Shown here one piece after another: positions 9,501 through 21,157 of a stretch of DNA of 64,000 nucleotides (position 1 is its first letter; each line of letters opens with the position of its first letter). The position numbers and the translations under genes are program-made. The DNA is from Globisporangium splendens (taxonomy: Eukaryota > Oomycota > Peronosporomycetes > Pythiales > Pythiaceae): positions 124,001 to 188,000 of the forward strand of contig VFIW01000052.1 in assembly GCA_006386115.1 (NCBI GenBank), read 5' to 3'. The notes under the pieces were generated by a model. That model was not told the origin of the DNA. It saw only the letters and a list, made by a program, of their open reading frames with translations, and did no database searches.

Positions 9501-12190
9501 ATGGATCTTCGCGAGAAATTGATGCCGGAAAAGGTTCACTATGTCTCGACCCACAACAACTTTAACTACATTCCGTGAGTCGCCTATTTGCAAGGAATAT
9601 CAACGGGAGGCTCGAGGGTTTCGCAGCATACTCACTCGGTTTTGCCGTAGAACGTTCAATTACATGACGGAGAGGCGATTGCTGCGACAGTTTAAAGGAA
9701 CATACCAAAAGGTATTTCCTTGCCTTTGTTCTGCTGCTTAAACCTGCAAGTGGACTGACTTTGTGTGATTGTTAATCGGTTTGAACACAGTACTCGGCAG
9801 TCATGAACTGGTTGTCGAGACTCGTTTGGATGTACGTGCTCTTCGTTTTGATCGTCACAAGCGCTGCGGGTGCGAAAAAAACTCAACTCTCGGTCAATGG
9901 AGTCGCTCTCATTGGATGCGCTCTGTACATCGCTCTGTACCTGGCTCAGAAGGTATGTAATTGAGTTTGAGACTCGGCCAGTGCCATTTCTAAATTCGTA
10001 TTCTTTTCCTACGCCTGTAGCTCGCAGGACGCTTGCTGCTCATCATGATCTATTGCGTGGTGTTTGCGCATGCCACGTTTTACGCGGTCGCCGATGATTT
10101 TGGTCTTTTCGCTATAGCGTCCGATTCAGATAGTGCCGAGAAACAAGCCAAGCATGATCGCCACGACACCAGCCGAAAGGTCATCCTGACTATATTATTC
10201 GTCGTCGAGTTCTGCATTGTGGTAGGATACATTGCCGTGTACGAGTTCTATCCATACGCCATTCACCGTGGATGGATCAACACCGAGTGGTGGTTCGACA
10301 TCAAGAAAGGAAAGAGAACCAACACGTTGACGTACCTCTCGCTCGTACGACGATGGAACAGCAAACGATCGGTTGTCGAGTACATCGGCGGACTCGACAA
10401 AGACAACCGACCGCACGGCTTTGGGCTGTGGAAGGACAGCGCGTACCACGGAGAGAACTTGAGCGGTCTGTGGGACCACGGCATCCCGATTGGACCGTTC
10501 ACGAGTCGTGAGCAGGGAAGTGGGTTCACGACCGAGAAGCTTCGTGTCGCGTATGCATCGATCCGCGGCGAGAAGACTACAGACAGCGCGGATATTATCC
10601 CGACGTTCAAGCCGTTGGAGTGGGGAGTGGCAAACGTGGAGTGCTCTGTGGCAGGCGGCTTTTTCAGTTTCCTTCCGTCTGTGGAGCACTTTTTCGGAGA
10701 TGCTTCGTCGAACAGGGATCGTCCGCGTCCGAAGAGTGCTGCCGAATGCATTCGAACCTTGCGCACACCTCTCGACTATGTCTCGTACCACGACGTTGAA
10801 GGCCACGAGGTGTCGAACAAGAACGATCGGACCAAGTGTCAGCATTACAAGGAAAGTCTTGCTCCCGTCGTCGTGCCTATGCGCGAGGTGCATCAGGAAC
10901 CGAAAGAAGCGTTGGTGTACATCCACGGCATCTACACGCCTCTGGACAGTGCGCTGAGCAGCATCTCTCAGATCATGGCACTCGGTGATTTCCCGCCGAG
11001 CATTCACCCGTTCGTGTTCGGTTGGCCGAGTGGCTCGCTGCCGATCTATTTCTTCCAGTCTCTTCGAGCTGCTGGTGACGTTCACAGTGCGACCGGTCTG
11101 CGCGATTTCTTTGCGAGCATCATCGATGCAGGGTACACGAAGGTGAATATCGTGACGCACAGTATGGGCACTCGTTGTTTGTTCAACTGTTTCGAGGGCA
11201 ACTATCTGCGAGACTTGTTTCAGGTACTTGATGTCATTTTTTGCTGTGGGAATGAATATTGTTGACAATTTGATTCTGTCGCGTGGTTGACACAGATGTC
11301 CACTGATTCTTCGTGTGGTGCCAAACGTGCGGAGATCGTCAGCCTAACATTTTGCAGTCCAGAGTACCCCCTACCAAAGTTCGTTGCTGCTGGCGGAACG
11401 TTCGATATTATCCGTCAGTATTGCGAACTGATTACTTTGTACGGAGACTCCCAGGTGCGTTTCAGAGCCGCTTTTTTGATATGTCGCCTTGGCAATATCT
11501 CATTTGTGGATTGCTTTACTGAATGCAATTCAGGATCAAGCGCTATTGGGCTCTGAATTTGCACTCTCCGACAATCTGCTCGACGGTAGAGTTCCGTCAC
11601 TTGGTCGAAGCATTGGCAAGCACGTCCGGGACCCATCCTATCCGATTCCATCCGATTGCGTGTACGGTTCTCCTGGAGAATACGATTCCTCCCTTGAGAA
11701 TAAAGACATCAGCTACGCCAAAGTGAACCAGGTGGCTGGTCTAGCCAATGTCGCAGGGTTTGCGCTTTCTGGGTCGACAGTTTCGTCACAGAACAGCCAA
11801 CCAGTCGAGGAGCCTTCCGTGGACTCAGCGGCCACAGTGGTGCCACTTTCCACCGCCGGGTTGTCACCTCCTCCATCCTATTCGTCATCGTATGGATCAG
11901 TGCCACTGAGCTACTCTCGCAGTATGACCAGTATGTTCGTTGAAAGCACTGGGTCTGATGTGGACGGTCCTGCCAAGATGAAAGTGTACCTCGACATGGA
12001 TGTTATCGACACTTCGTTCGTGGACGTGAATACTGGTCTCCGTCACAGCTACTACCGCCTGAACACAAATATCGTGGACGATATTCGCGAGATCGTGCTG
12101 CACAAGCGGCGTGCGCGTGCTCGTCCTGGTCTGATGAAGCAGAAGGGGAATGTGTTCATCTTCCTCGCTGCGCCATCGAACGTGGGATAA
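9501..12190 (+). CDS. Membrane-anchored MORN-like / alpha/beta hydrolase (DUF900-like), copy 1, 6 exons
   Basis: Unknown biological role; architecture suggests an esterase/lipase-like hydrolase tethered to a membrane. Exons as read: 9501-9574, 9651-9711, 9791-9952, 10021-11223, 11296-11454, 11534-12190, giving 771 residues with all phases closing. About four membrane segments lie at residues 56-72, 84-98, 103-122 and 150-172. A MORN-like unit (GGLDKDNRPHGFGLW) lies at about 220-260. The hydrolase has an oxyanion-type VYIHGIYT at about 398-405, a nucleophile elbow THSMGTR with Ser at about 480, an Asp in YLDMDVID (about 712) and a candidate catalytic His in RHSYYRLN (about 724). The C-terminal end is basic. 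Start chosen because the short exon 1 and the 61-nt exon 2 are matched in both paralogues (33.9-37.1 kb and 63.3 kb). Confidence 0.8.
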
Positions 12191-12617
12191 TCTCGGTATT
12201 TAGCAAATGGTACAGAATTATATATACATTCTTTTCTTGGATGCCGCGTGTTTATCACTAACTTCACTGCAGCTGGCTAGCCACATGGAGCAAGCTTTTC
12301 CGAGCATAATGGCATCACGTTATCTACCCGATAGCGAAGCATTGCACCAGTAAGAAATTTGAAGCAAAAAATCACGAAGGATCTGATTTCACAGTCAGAA
12401 TTGCACACATGCTGAATCATTCAACATCTGCAGACCAGGCATACGTATAATCACATTCAGCGTCCAGTATTCTTATCCGGAGAGGCGCCCAGAGCACAAT
12501 AACAGTCTCAGAACCCAAAGCAGCAGGAAGCAACCGGCACATGAACAGCTCCGACACTCGCGCGCACTCGTGACTCCGCGCACCCTCCTTCCCCCCTCCT
12601 CACTACAACCACCACTA
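12191..12617. other. Intergenic
   Basis: 3' region of the MORN/hydrolase gene and promoter of the first AAAP permease. No gene seen. Confidence 0.4.
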
Positions 12618-14400
12618 ATGGCGATGAGCATGCGCGTCGACGGCCACGAGCACATCGACCAACTGCCGTCGCACCTGCGTCATCTGGAGCTGCACGCCGT
12701 GGATCTGGACGACGACGATGACACGTTCTCCGCGTCTCCGTCCTCCAGCACGGCCACAACTGTCATCAGCGCGGACGATGGCTCCCCCGCGCACGCGCAC
12801 ACGCGGAAGGAAGACGCGGAAATGGCGTTCAAAGTGGAGATGGGGCTGCAGGAAGAACAGCTTCTCGACCAGCAGCACACGCAGCATCTCACATCGTAAT
12901 GCTCCTATGTGTCGTCCTGTTGTATTGAGAGCACGGAGAAATTAACTCACTCACTCTGTGCGTGTGTATGCGACTTTAGGGATTTCCGTACGTTTGGCAA
13001 TACGATCATCGCGTTTCTTGGCTCGGGCGTGCTTGGGCTGCCGTTTGCGTTCAAGAAATGCGGCATTCTGGTGCGCTTTTGCGTTTATGTCATCTGATGC
13101 ACACACACACATATACAGAGCTAATGGGGACCTTTACGCGTTTGGGTGTGCAGCTGGGACTCGGCACGCTGGTTGCCGTTGCAGCAATTAGCACCTACGC
13201 CATGCTGCTGGTCGTCCAGTGCAAGTACAAGCTGAAGGAGCAGGGCAGACATGTGACCAAGTACGGCGAGATCGGGCAGATCGCGATGGGGCGCTTCGGA
13301 GCCATTCTCGTGAACAGCTCGCTCGTTATCTCGCAGACTGGATTCTGTGTTGCTTGTAAGTTCTGTGTCGCAATTTTCGTTACCGCCTGTATCATCCATC
13401 ATCTTGCTAAATGTGTGTGGTGTGATGACTGCAGATTTAATCTTTATCGCGTCGAATGCGCACAAATTTCTCGAGGTCTCCAAGGAATTGGTGGTGTCAG
13501 TGTGCGTTCCGCCGCTGATCGCGTTCTCGCTGCTCAAGCACATGAAAGAGCTCGCATTCATCGCGATTCTCGCCGATTGCATGAACTTTTTGGGCCTCGC
13601 TGTGGTGTACACAACGGATTTGACGTACATGGCGTTGGACCACGACAACATTGAGGTCTTTGGGGTGGTGTCCAGTATCCCGTTCTTCTTTGGCGTTGCG
13701 AGCTACTGCTTTGAAGGTGTTGGCATGGTGCTGCCGCTCGAAAACTCGATGCAGACGAAAGCCAACTTCACGCTGATCCTTGTCTCGACCGTCGTGATCA
13801 TCACGTCGATCTACGCCACGTTCGGAATCTGCGGCTACCTCGCGTTTGGCGATGCGACGCAGGACGTGATCACGCTCAACATCGAAGGCAACGGCGGCAT
13901 GGCGACTCTTGTGAAACTGTTTTTGTGCGCGGGACTGTTTTTCACGTATCCCGTGATGCTGTTCCCCGTGTTTGAAGTCCTGCAGCCTCTGGTATCGAGC
14001 GGGAGTGCAAAGGAGGGCGAGAGTTCGCAGAGCCTCGAGAAAAAGGCGATGCTGCTGCGCGCCTCGGTGGTTCTTCTCACGGCCATCATCGCCGCGGGCA
14101 TCCCAAGTACGTCTGTCTTTGACTGCTCTCCAGTATCTTGCAATGCGGTTCTGTATTTGCTTACTCTGTGATGTGCGCTCTGTAGACTTTGGTCGGTTCA
14201 TCTCGTTCATTGGCTCCACGTGCTGCTCACTGCTTGGGTTTGTGCTTCCGACCTACTTCTACTTGCGCATCTTCGACAGCGACGGACTCACTCCCGTGGC
14301 TTTGCCTAAGAAGATGTTGCTGTACACTATCATGCTGCTCGGACTCGTAGCGTTTGTCGTGGGAGTGGTCGATGCCGTTGTGAGCATCCTAAATGGATGA
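12618..14400 (+). CDS. Amino acid/auxin permease family (AAAP) transporter 1, 5 exons
   Basis: Proton-coupled amino-acid symporter of the AAAP/SLC36-38 type, plasma or vacuolar membrane (family knowledge). Exons as read: 12618-12895, 12980-13070, 13154-13355, 13435-14106, 14186-14400; 485 residues, about 11 membrane segments. The cytosolic N-terminus is acidic and about 90 residues long. The first transmembrane helix has the family signature FGNTIIAFLGSGVLGLPFAF, with the unwound GSG turn. Later helices include SSIPFFFGVASYCFEG and the last pair around ISFIGSTCCSLLGFVLP. The ATG at 12618 is followed by a second and third in-frame Met within five codons. A paralogue lies directly downstream, with four of the introns at matching positions. 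Confidence 0.9.
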
Positions 14401-15309
14401 TTGTGTGCGTTTGTGTTCTCTGGATTTTGTATCCAGAGCATGTAGTTATGGGGATGCCATCCACCTTCATAAGCCAATCGTATGATTAGAATAGCACAAA
14501 AAATGCTTGTTCGACTTTCAGGTGCTAACAGACACACATCTTGATATCCTATTTGTTTGTGTCCAGAAAATAGTTCTCTTCCACGATTAGGGGTCTGTCC
14601 TCTTCAACTTGATAAATGTGCTGTAAATGAGATTGAAATAAGCATCAGATGCACTGAATTATGTGCATATATCAAAGAATGCAAGTAAAAGTTGTAACCT
14701 CCCTCAGATCTATTTATGTCTGCACATGTTGCTTGGGGTTTGCTCGAACAACTTTAACCCTAAAACAGGTTTAACCCGGATTTTAACCTGAACGCATGAG
14801 TCAAACCTGAGATTAGAGGTTGCTGAAAGGAAAAGAGCAAGCTGCAGTGCACTCGCAACATTTGCGCTGCAGCAGCACTCCCAACGTTTGAGCAGTGCCA
14901 GCATTTATCTGTAGCGGTGTTTTGCCGTTAAATTCTTATTTTTGCACTGCGGGTTCAAGTGGCTGATGCAATAAAGTAGTTTTTTAAAAAGAAAAGCATC
15001 TCGGTTGACAAAACTACTTGTTATTCAATGTCACATATGTCATTAAAGTGAATCACTCAATCAGTTCGCAATACAGATGCCACTCTTTAGGGGGAGGATG
15101 GGTTCAAAACAGAAAAGCTGACGTGATTCCTGTGTTCATCATTCTGGTTCTAAAAAGGGTTCCCAGCTCAATTCAGCCCTTTTGACAAGCAGTATTTCCA
15201 CTGCCACATACCCACATCGAACCCCTTTTAGCCCCCTCCCTTGTTGTTGTTTCCACAAACAAAACAAAACAAAACAAACTCAGCATTCCGCATTCTCCCA
15301 TCTCTCATC
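14401..15309. other. Intergenic between the two AAAP genes
   Basis: No gene seen. An (AAAAC)n run is present at about 15256-15279, immediately before the promoter/5' UTR of the second permease, where CATTCCGCATTCTCCCATCT could serve as initiator. Confidence 0.4.
15256..15279. repeat. (AAAAC)n microsatellite
   Basis: About four tandem units of AAAAC/ACAAA directly upstream of the second AAAP gene. Confidence 0.8.
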
Positions 15310-17151
15310 ATGGGGATTCTGCACCAGAACGCCGCCCAAGAGAAGGCGCTGCTGTTGCTGCCGCTGGGGAAGCAGACGCCACTGCCACCGCCGCCGCAGT
15401 ATGACGCGCATGTGCCGCAGGCGATCGATGAAGAAGAGCCGCAGCACCTCGCATCGTACGTGGCGCCTTCCTTCTGCGTGTTTGCTTGTTTGCGTGTTTG
15501 CGTGTCTGCGCGTGTTCAATATGAGCGTGTATGCGCGTGTTCAACATGAGCGTACTTGCGCATTGAAGTCATCGCGTACAGCCTTGTGCGAATTGTGTGG
15601 CTAATTTGCTCGTATATTACGTGTGTGTGTGCTTTGTGGTTATAGCGACGCGAAGACGTTTGCGACTGCGATCATCTCGTTCCTCGGCTCGGGGGTGCTC
15701 GGTTTTCCCTTCGCGTTCAAGCAGACGGGGATCATCGTACGTCTTTTTCTCTTCCATCACTGTTGCTATTGTCCTAAAGCGACAGGAGTTAAATGTGTGT
15801 GTATGTGCATGCATGGCTGCAGTTGGGACTCGTGCTGCTGGTTCTCGTGGGCGTGATCAGTACGTTCTGCATGCTCCTGGTGGTTAAGTGCAAGTACAAA
15901 CTCAAGAACCGCGGCGTGCACATCACACGTTACGGCCAGATCGGGTACTTTGCGTTGGGCACAAGCGGCCAAGTGCTCGTGAATTCTGCGCTCATCGTCT
16001 CGCAAACAGGCTTCGCTGTCGCTTGCAAGTGCTCTGCTGTGTGCTCCAAATGAACAACTCCAAGGCATACCATCGTATTGACGCTCTGCTGGTTGTGCAC
16101 GTGTATAGACTTGATCTTCATTGCCACGAATGCGCACACGTACTTTAGCGTCTCGAAGGAAGCCGTGGTGCTGGCGTGCCTGCCGTTTCTCATCGTGCTG
16201 TCCCTGCTCAAGCACATCAAAGAGCTCGCGTGGGTGGCGCTCGCGGCCGATACGATGAACTTTTCCGGTCTCGCGATCGTGTACATGACCGATTTCTCGT
16301 TGATTGACTTGTCCAGTGCACGGACGTCGGAGCTCAACTGGCTGGGCACACTGTCCAGTATCCCGTTCTTTTTCGGCATCGCGAGCTACTGCTTCTCTGG
16401 AATCGGCATGATACTGCCGCTCGAGAAGGCGATGGAGAATAAAGCGCACTTTCCGCGGATTCTCATGCTCACGGTGGCGCTCATCGGTTTTATTTATGCT
16501 AGTTTCGGCATCTTTGGGTACTTGGCGTTCGGCGAGAGCACGGAGGATGTCGTAACGCTCAACATTCAGGGTCATGGCGGACTCGCGACGACTGTCAAGC
16601 TGTTCTTGTGCGCCGGGTTGTTTTTCGCGTACCCAATGATGCTGTTCCCCGTATTTGAAATACTGCAACCAGCCATCTTGAAAAACGCGACCACGAAGCA
16701 GAACCCAGAGGTAGGGGAGGAGGTTATACTAAAGTGTGCTGTTTTTTCTGGCTGAAGTCACTGATATTTTGTGTTTATGCCTGTCACAAACAGACAAAGC
16801 GAATTGTGTTTCGCTCCATCTTTGTCCTCTGCACCGCTTTGGTTGCTGCCGGTGTACCAAGTAAGTTGTTGGTTATTGTTTGCTGTTTTGCACATTGCTC
16901 AGCAGTAATAACACCTGGTGTAATTGCACCCAATGTGCATTCCTTCAGATTTCGGGCTTTTCATCTCGTTCCTGGGCTCGACGTGCTGTTCGCTCTTGGG
17001 GTTCGTGCTGCCGGTAGTATTCTACCTCCAGATTGTCGCCGAAGACGACGGTCGATCGTGGCTCCAGCACAAACTTTTCTTGGCAATCATGCTGCTCGGT
17101 TGTTTCGCGGTCGTCACGGGGTTCTGCACGGCCGCCGTGAATTTCTTTTGA
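15310..17151 (+). CDS. AAAP transporter 2, tandem paralogue, 6 exons with one GC-AG intron
   Basis: Same transporter type as the gene at 12.6-14.4 kb, from tandem duplication. Exons as read: 15310-15455, 15646-15736, 15823-16024, 16109-16710, 16794-16860, 16949-17151; 436 residues. Exons 2 and 3 have the same lengths as in the paralogue (91 and 202 nt). Intron 3 begins GCAAGT rather than GT; the paralogue has GTAAGT at the same codon, and only the GC donor restores the frame (Tyr-Leu-Ile-Phe across the join). An additional intron at 16711-16793 splits the C-terminal loop and is absent from the first copy. The N-terminal cytosolic part is shorter than in copy 1. Conserved blocks: FLGSGVLGFPFAF, SSIPFFFGIASYCFSG, ISFLGSTCCSLLGFVLP. 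Confidence 0.9.
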
Positions 17152-17278
17152 TTCTGATTTTGTCTTTTGTGCATATATACTCGTCCAGCAGTAGGTGATA
17201 TGACACAAGGCTAAAGTTCATGAAAAGGTGTGAAAGAACATACATCTATATTAACAATAAGCAGATCAATGACGCAGC

Positions 17279-19702
17279 TTAGCTCTCCGAGTCATTCGAT
17301 GATGGCTTCGGTGCGAGTTTTCGGATGCCAGCACCCGTCATGCGGTCTCGAGTCGCGCCATCGACCTCCATGTACTTCAAGAACTGAATACTGAACGAGC
17401 CTTCGCCCTGCGTCTTAGAGCGAAGCAGCGTCGCGTACCCGACCATGTGCACGAGCGGCACATGCGCATGCACAATCGAGCGTCCTTGGCGGCCACTACC
17501 ATCCGTGGAGGCAGCACCAACTTCTTGGATGTGAGCACGGCGCTGCGACGTGAGATCCGAGAGCACATCACCGACGGTGCGGTCGGGTGTTTGCACCTCC
17601 AGCTTCATCAACGGCTCCAAGATGATTGGCGCCGCTTCCTTCAGCCCTTCTTTCAGTGCGAGCACCGAGGCGACACGGAAGGCGTTCGCATTCGAGTCCT
17701 GATCCCAGTTGCAATCGTTTTCGTCAATCGTGACCTTAACGTACGCCACACGGCTCGACGAGAGCACACCACGACTCAAGCCAGCGCGAATGCCTTCTTC
17801 GACCGCGAGAGCAAATGCGTGCGGCATCTTCTTCGCTCCCAAGTTCTTCCATTCCACGACGTTGTTGTTCACCGAGTTGTCCGCATCATCGTCCACTGGA
17901 GCTGGAGTACCGCTAGGGTCGTGGATATCCATGAGTGGCTCCAAGTGAAGCTTGAGCTGTGCAAACTGACGGTCCGTGCCGAGCATCGTGTCGTGAACGT
18001 ACGGCTGCTCCATCGCTTGCGAGATACTCTCCAGGTACGCCACGCGCATGGCGCCGATCGTCGGATTCAGCCTGTACTCGGTGCGCAGTCGTTCCTGGAT
18101 GATTTCGAGGTGCAATTCACCCATGCCTGACATCAACGTCTGTCCCGTTTCCTCGTCGACGCTCACGATGAAGCTCGGGTCTTCGCGCTGCAAGTGATAG
18201 AGTGCTTCATCGAGGTCCTTCTGCTTGGCCGACGATTCAGCTTCGACCGAGCACGTGAACACGGGTTTCGGGATTTGGACGCCGGGAAGCACAACGTACT
18301 CGTTGGCGTGGTGGTCCTTCGCAGCGATGATCGTGTCGCCTGTGAACGTGTTCTTGAGTCCGACGGCGGCGCCAATGTTGCCCGCCGAGATCTCTTCGAC
18401 TTCATTGGCGTCGTCGGCGGCGACGAGCATCAAGCGCGTGATGCGCTCCTTAGCCTGGCGCGTCGTGTTGAACAGCTGCGATTTCGCATGCAAGACGCCC
18501 GAGTACACGCGGAAAAACACGACGAGGCCACGCTGGCGGTCGTGTTTGACCTTGAACGCGAGTGCTGTGAGCGGTTCATGCGGCAACGCGTGACGTGGGA
18601 CCGTCGAAGTCGAGGTCGCAGAGTTCTGCGGCTGCTTGCCCTTGGCGACCTTGACGACTTGCGCATCGAACGGTGACAGATCCAGTGGTGACGGCAGATA
18701 GTCGACGACGGCATCCAACAGCGGCTGCACGCCCTTGTTCTTCAAAGCACTTCCACAGAGCGTGATGATCGCGTCGGACGCCGTGTCGCGACGCACAGCA
18801 ATACGGCGCAACGCAGCACGCAACGTCTCGTTGTCGATCGCTTCCTCCAACAAAAACAGTTCCGCGAGCTCGTCGTCAAAGTCTGATGCGCGCTCAATCA
18901 GTTGCTGCCGCGCTTGGATAGCGTTGGCGTACAGATCGGCCATTTTCGTGCCACTCGCAGCCGTGGGCAACAGCGGCAGTTTGCGCACCTCTCGACCGTC
19001 CTTGTCCATCCACTTGAGCATCTGCATCTCGACCAGGTCCACGACGCCTTCGAACTCGGCTTCTTCGCCGATCGGCAGCTGGATGCGCAGCGTTTTCACG
19101 TTGAACCGCGACTCGAGCGACTCGCACGAGTGCGCAAACGACGCGCCTTCGCGATCCAGCTTGTTGATGAACGCGATGCGCGGCACCTTGTAGCGATCCG
19201 CTTGCTCCCAGACGGTCTCGGTCTGCGCCTCGACGCCCGCGACGCCATCGAGCACGGCGACGGCGCCGTCCAAGACGCGCACGGATCGCTCGACCTCGAT
19301 CGTAAAGTCGACATGGCCGGGCGTGTCCACGAGGTTGATCTTGTGGTCCTTCCAGTCGAAGCTGATGGCCGCCGAGCCGATGGTGATGCCGCGCTCGCGC
19401 TCCTGCGGCATGAAGTCCATGGTCGCGTCGCCGTCGTGCACCTCGCCCATGCGCGTGATCGCGCCCGAGTAGAAGAGCATGCGCTCCGTCGTCGTCGTCT
19501 TGCCGGCGTCGATGTGCGCGAGGATGCCGATGTTGCGGATGCGGCGCAGCTCTGCCGTCTGTGCGTCCGTCTGCGTAGCCGCAGCGAAGCAGCGCCTTTG
19601 TAGGACACCACCGCCATTGCGGCGCGTGAGGACAGGAGACGACGCGTGGCGCAAGAGACGGCGGGCGCCGCCGGCAGCAGCTTGGACGCGGCGCAGCAGC
19701 AT
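17279..19702 (-). CDS. GFM2: Mitochondrial elongation factor G2 / ribosome-releasing factor 2 (GFM2 type)
   Basis: GTPase that, with ribosome recycling factor, splits mitochondrial ribosomes after termination (known GFM2 role). 807 residues from the ATG at 19700-19702. The N-terminal 50 residues are Arg/Ala-rich without acidic residues, a mitochondrial presequence. G1 is AHIDAGKTTTTERM, the switch region DFMPQERERGITI, G3 DTPGHVDF, G4 INKLDREG. The DGDATMDFMPQERERG form resembles GFM2 and differs from GFM1 (which has ME-LE-RQRG). Domains II-V follow, including MSGMGELHLEI and a C-terminal domain IV/V. Upstream in-frame codons to 19822 exist but lie before the presequence-like start. Intronless. 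Confidence 0.88.
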   Translation of the reverse strand: MLLRRVQAAAGGARRLLRHASSPVLTRRNGGGVLQRRCFAAATQTDAQTAELRRIRNIGILAHIDAGKTTTTERMLFYSGAITRMGEVHDGDATMDFMPQERERGITIGSAAISFDWKDHKINLVDTPGHVDFTIEVERSVRVLDGAVAVLDGVAGVEAQTETVWEQADRYKVPRIAFINKLDREGASFAHSCESLESRFNVKTLRIQLPIGEEAEFEGVVDLVEMQMLKWMDKDGREVRKLPLLPTAASGTKMADLYANAIQARQQLIERASDFDDELAELFLLEEAIDNETLRAALRRIAVRRDTASDAIITLCGSALKNKGVQPLLDAVVDYLPSPLDLSPFDAQVVKVAKGKQPQNSATSTSTVPRHALPHEPLTALAFKVKHDRQRGLVVFFRVYSGVLHAKSQLFNTTRQAKERITRLMLVAADDANEVEEISAGNIGAAVGLKNTFTGDTIIAAKDHHANEYVVLPGVQIPKPVFTCSVEAESSAKQKDLDEALYHLQREDPSFIVSVDEETGQTLMSGMGELHLEIIQERLRTEYRLNPTIGAMRVAYLESISQAMEQPYVHDTMLGTDRQFAQLKLHLEPLMDIHDPSGTPAPVDDDADNSVNNNVVEWKNLGAKKMPHAFALAVEEGIRAGLSRGVLSSSRVAYVKVTIDENDCNWDQDSNANAFRVASVLALKEGLKEAAPIILEPLMKLEVQTPDRTVGDVLSDLTSQRRAHIQEVGAASTDGSGRQGRSIVHAHVPLVHMVGYATLLRSKTQGEGSFSIQFLKYMEVDGATRDRMTGAGIRKLAPKPSSNDSES

Positions 19703-20204
19703 TGGCGCGATTGATGGATGGCCGGGCGACTTGCAGATGTCTGAGAGGCACCAGTGCCACAGGTCACAGACACGATGGGTCTCTCTAATTTGATACCCAT
19801 CTTTTGCATTGCGCAACTCCACTCACACACTGCGTAGTGGGATAGAATCTATATTTAAATAAGTGAGCTTTGACATCGTCTCGCTTATATCCGCAGTTTG
19901 GAAGGCAGTGAAGAAGTGGTCACGTGAGAACCACCTTGATCTCTTTTTGATGGCAGACGTTTCTTTCTTGCCAAGAGAATGGAGCCAAGTGTTCTAATGC
20001 CGCCACACCGCACTCTCCTGCCATGCGACTCAAGTAGTAAGCAAATGAAGTTCGCACAGCCTGCAGTTCCTCATTGGTACTAGTGCGTTGAGCGTGACGA
20101 AAGCAACCAAGTCCAAGCTCAGTTCCCAACTTCCCGCTTTCAGCACAACACAACAGCAAGCAAACCCCGCCTCTCGTTAAATCTTTACGCCGTCGATCGC
20201 AACC
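19703..20204. other. Divergent promoter region
   Basis: Lies between the mitochondrial EF-G2 gene (minus) and the small secreted Gly-rich gene (plus). No gene seen. Confidence 0.4.
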
Positions 20205-20414
20205 ATGAAGCTTCCGTTGATTCTCAGTGTCATTGCCGTCATCGCAACGCTTCAAGCTCCAGCATCAGTCTCAGGTCAACCAGCTGGACCAAGAACACGC
20301 CGCGGAGGTCGTCAGGAGCAGTTTGGCGGAAACGGAGGCCAAGGTGCTGGCTTGGGTGGTCGAGGCGGCCGAGGTTTTGGCGGTCAAGGCGGGTTCGGAG
20401 GACAAAACGGCTGA
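20205..20414 (+). CDS. Small secreted glycine-rich protein, 69 aa
   Basis: Begins with a clear signal peptide: MKLPLILSVIAVIATLQ then a small-residue cleavage region (about residues 1-24). The mature part is almost entirely Gly, Gln, Arg and Phe with GGRGGRGFGG-type repeats and no Cys. No family assignment; glycine-rich secreted or cell-wall proteins of this size are common in oomycetes. An in-frame stop at 20412-20414 is immediately followed by sequence continuing in GG-type codons in another frame, so an extended version after a frameshift cannot be excluded. Function not known. Confidence 0.5.
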   Translation: MKLPLILSVIAVIATLQAPASVSGQPAGPRTRRGGRQEQFGGNGGQGAGLGGRGGRGFGGQGGFGGQNG

Positions 20415-21157
20415 TTTGGTGGCAATTAAAGACAATGAGCGGCTTCTTCAAGAGCTGTGAGGATCGCTGCTGTCTGTCTGTAGCTGTTGGAAAAGCGTGC
20501 GCGATAGGCGCTTTCGCACCTCGCCTTCACAGTTCACATATCATTCACAAAATCATAATGCTTGGTTACTATTTGAAAAAACTCGACGCGCCATCTGTGG
20601 TATTTCAGCAGAAAAATGCTAGATCAAATTCTGTTCTATATCAATTTTCGCCAATTGATTCCAATAAAACTGAGCCCAACTGCATCACAATTGTATGCAG
20701 CCATTCACTTTGGCGTATCTGCTTCAACTCTTTCAGAGATCTCAGAGTGCTTGCGCGATTGTATCCTAGGTTGGCTCCCAGCGACAAAAGGAAAAATGCA
20801 AGCAGGCATTGTCGGGATCCGCGTGGTGGTGGAGTGGAACGGTGAAGGGGGCTTCTTTGTGCTAACTGCGGTACCAGAGCTGACGTCGACCATGTTTCTC
20901 CCTACAGTGCTCCAATGTGGCCGCTTAGAGGATCTGTTGGTGGTAGCTGCTGTGTGTACGTCAATACTTCTGACGAGTGCATCATGACGAACGCACCAGA
21001 ACTTCAACCTATTCTGATAAGAACGACTTTGCATTGCCAATTGTAAACAATTATTGTCACAGTCAATATTGTGTTGATACAAAACTTCCAGAATTGATAC
21101 ATTTCAAATACGAAAATGGTGATTCTTCCTAACGCTCGCCTATCTCTTGATTTCGTT
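20415..21157. other. Intergenic
   Basis: No recognisable gene or repeat. It separates the small Gly-rich gene from the 3' end of the sulfatase-like gene. Confidence 0.35.

Noticed and set aside
10195..11268. Long minus-strand open frame (357 codons) opposite the hydrolase exon
   Set aside because: Arg/His-rich shadow of the well-supported plus-strand exon, with no family content.
14754..14800. Telomere-like word TTTAACCCTAAAAC
   Set aside because: Only one CCCTAAA unit; no tandem array.
15766..16668. Minus-strand open frame of 300 codons over the second AAAP gene
   Set aside because: Composition is the antisense of membrane helices; plus strand explains the region.
20616..20987. Hypothetical gene of 123 codons
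   Set aside because: No recognisable features and a similarly long frame on the other strand.
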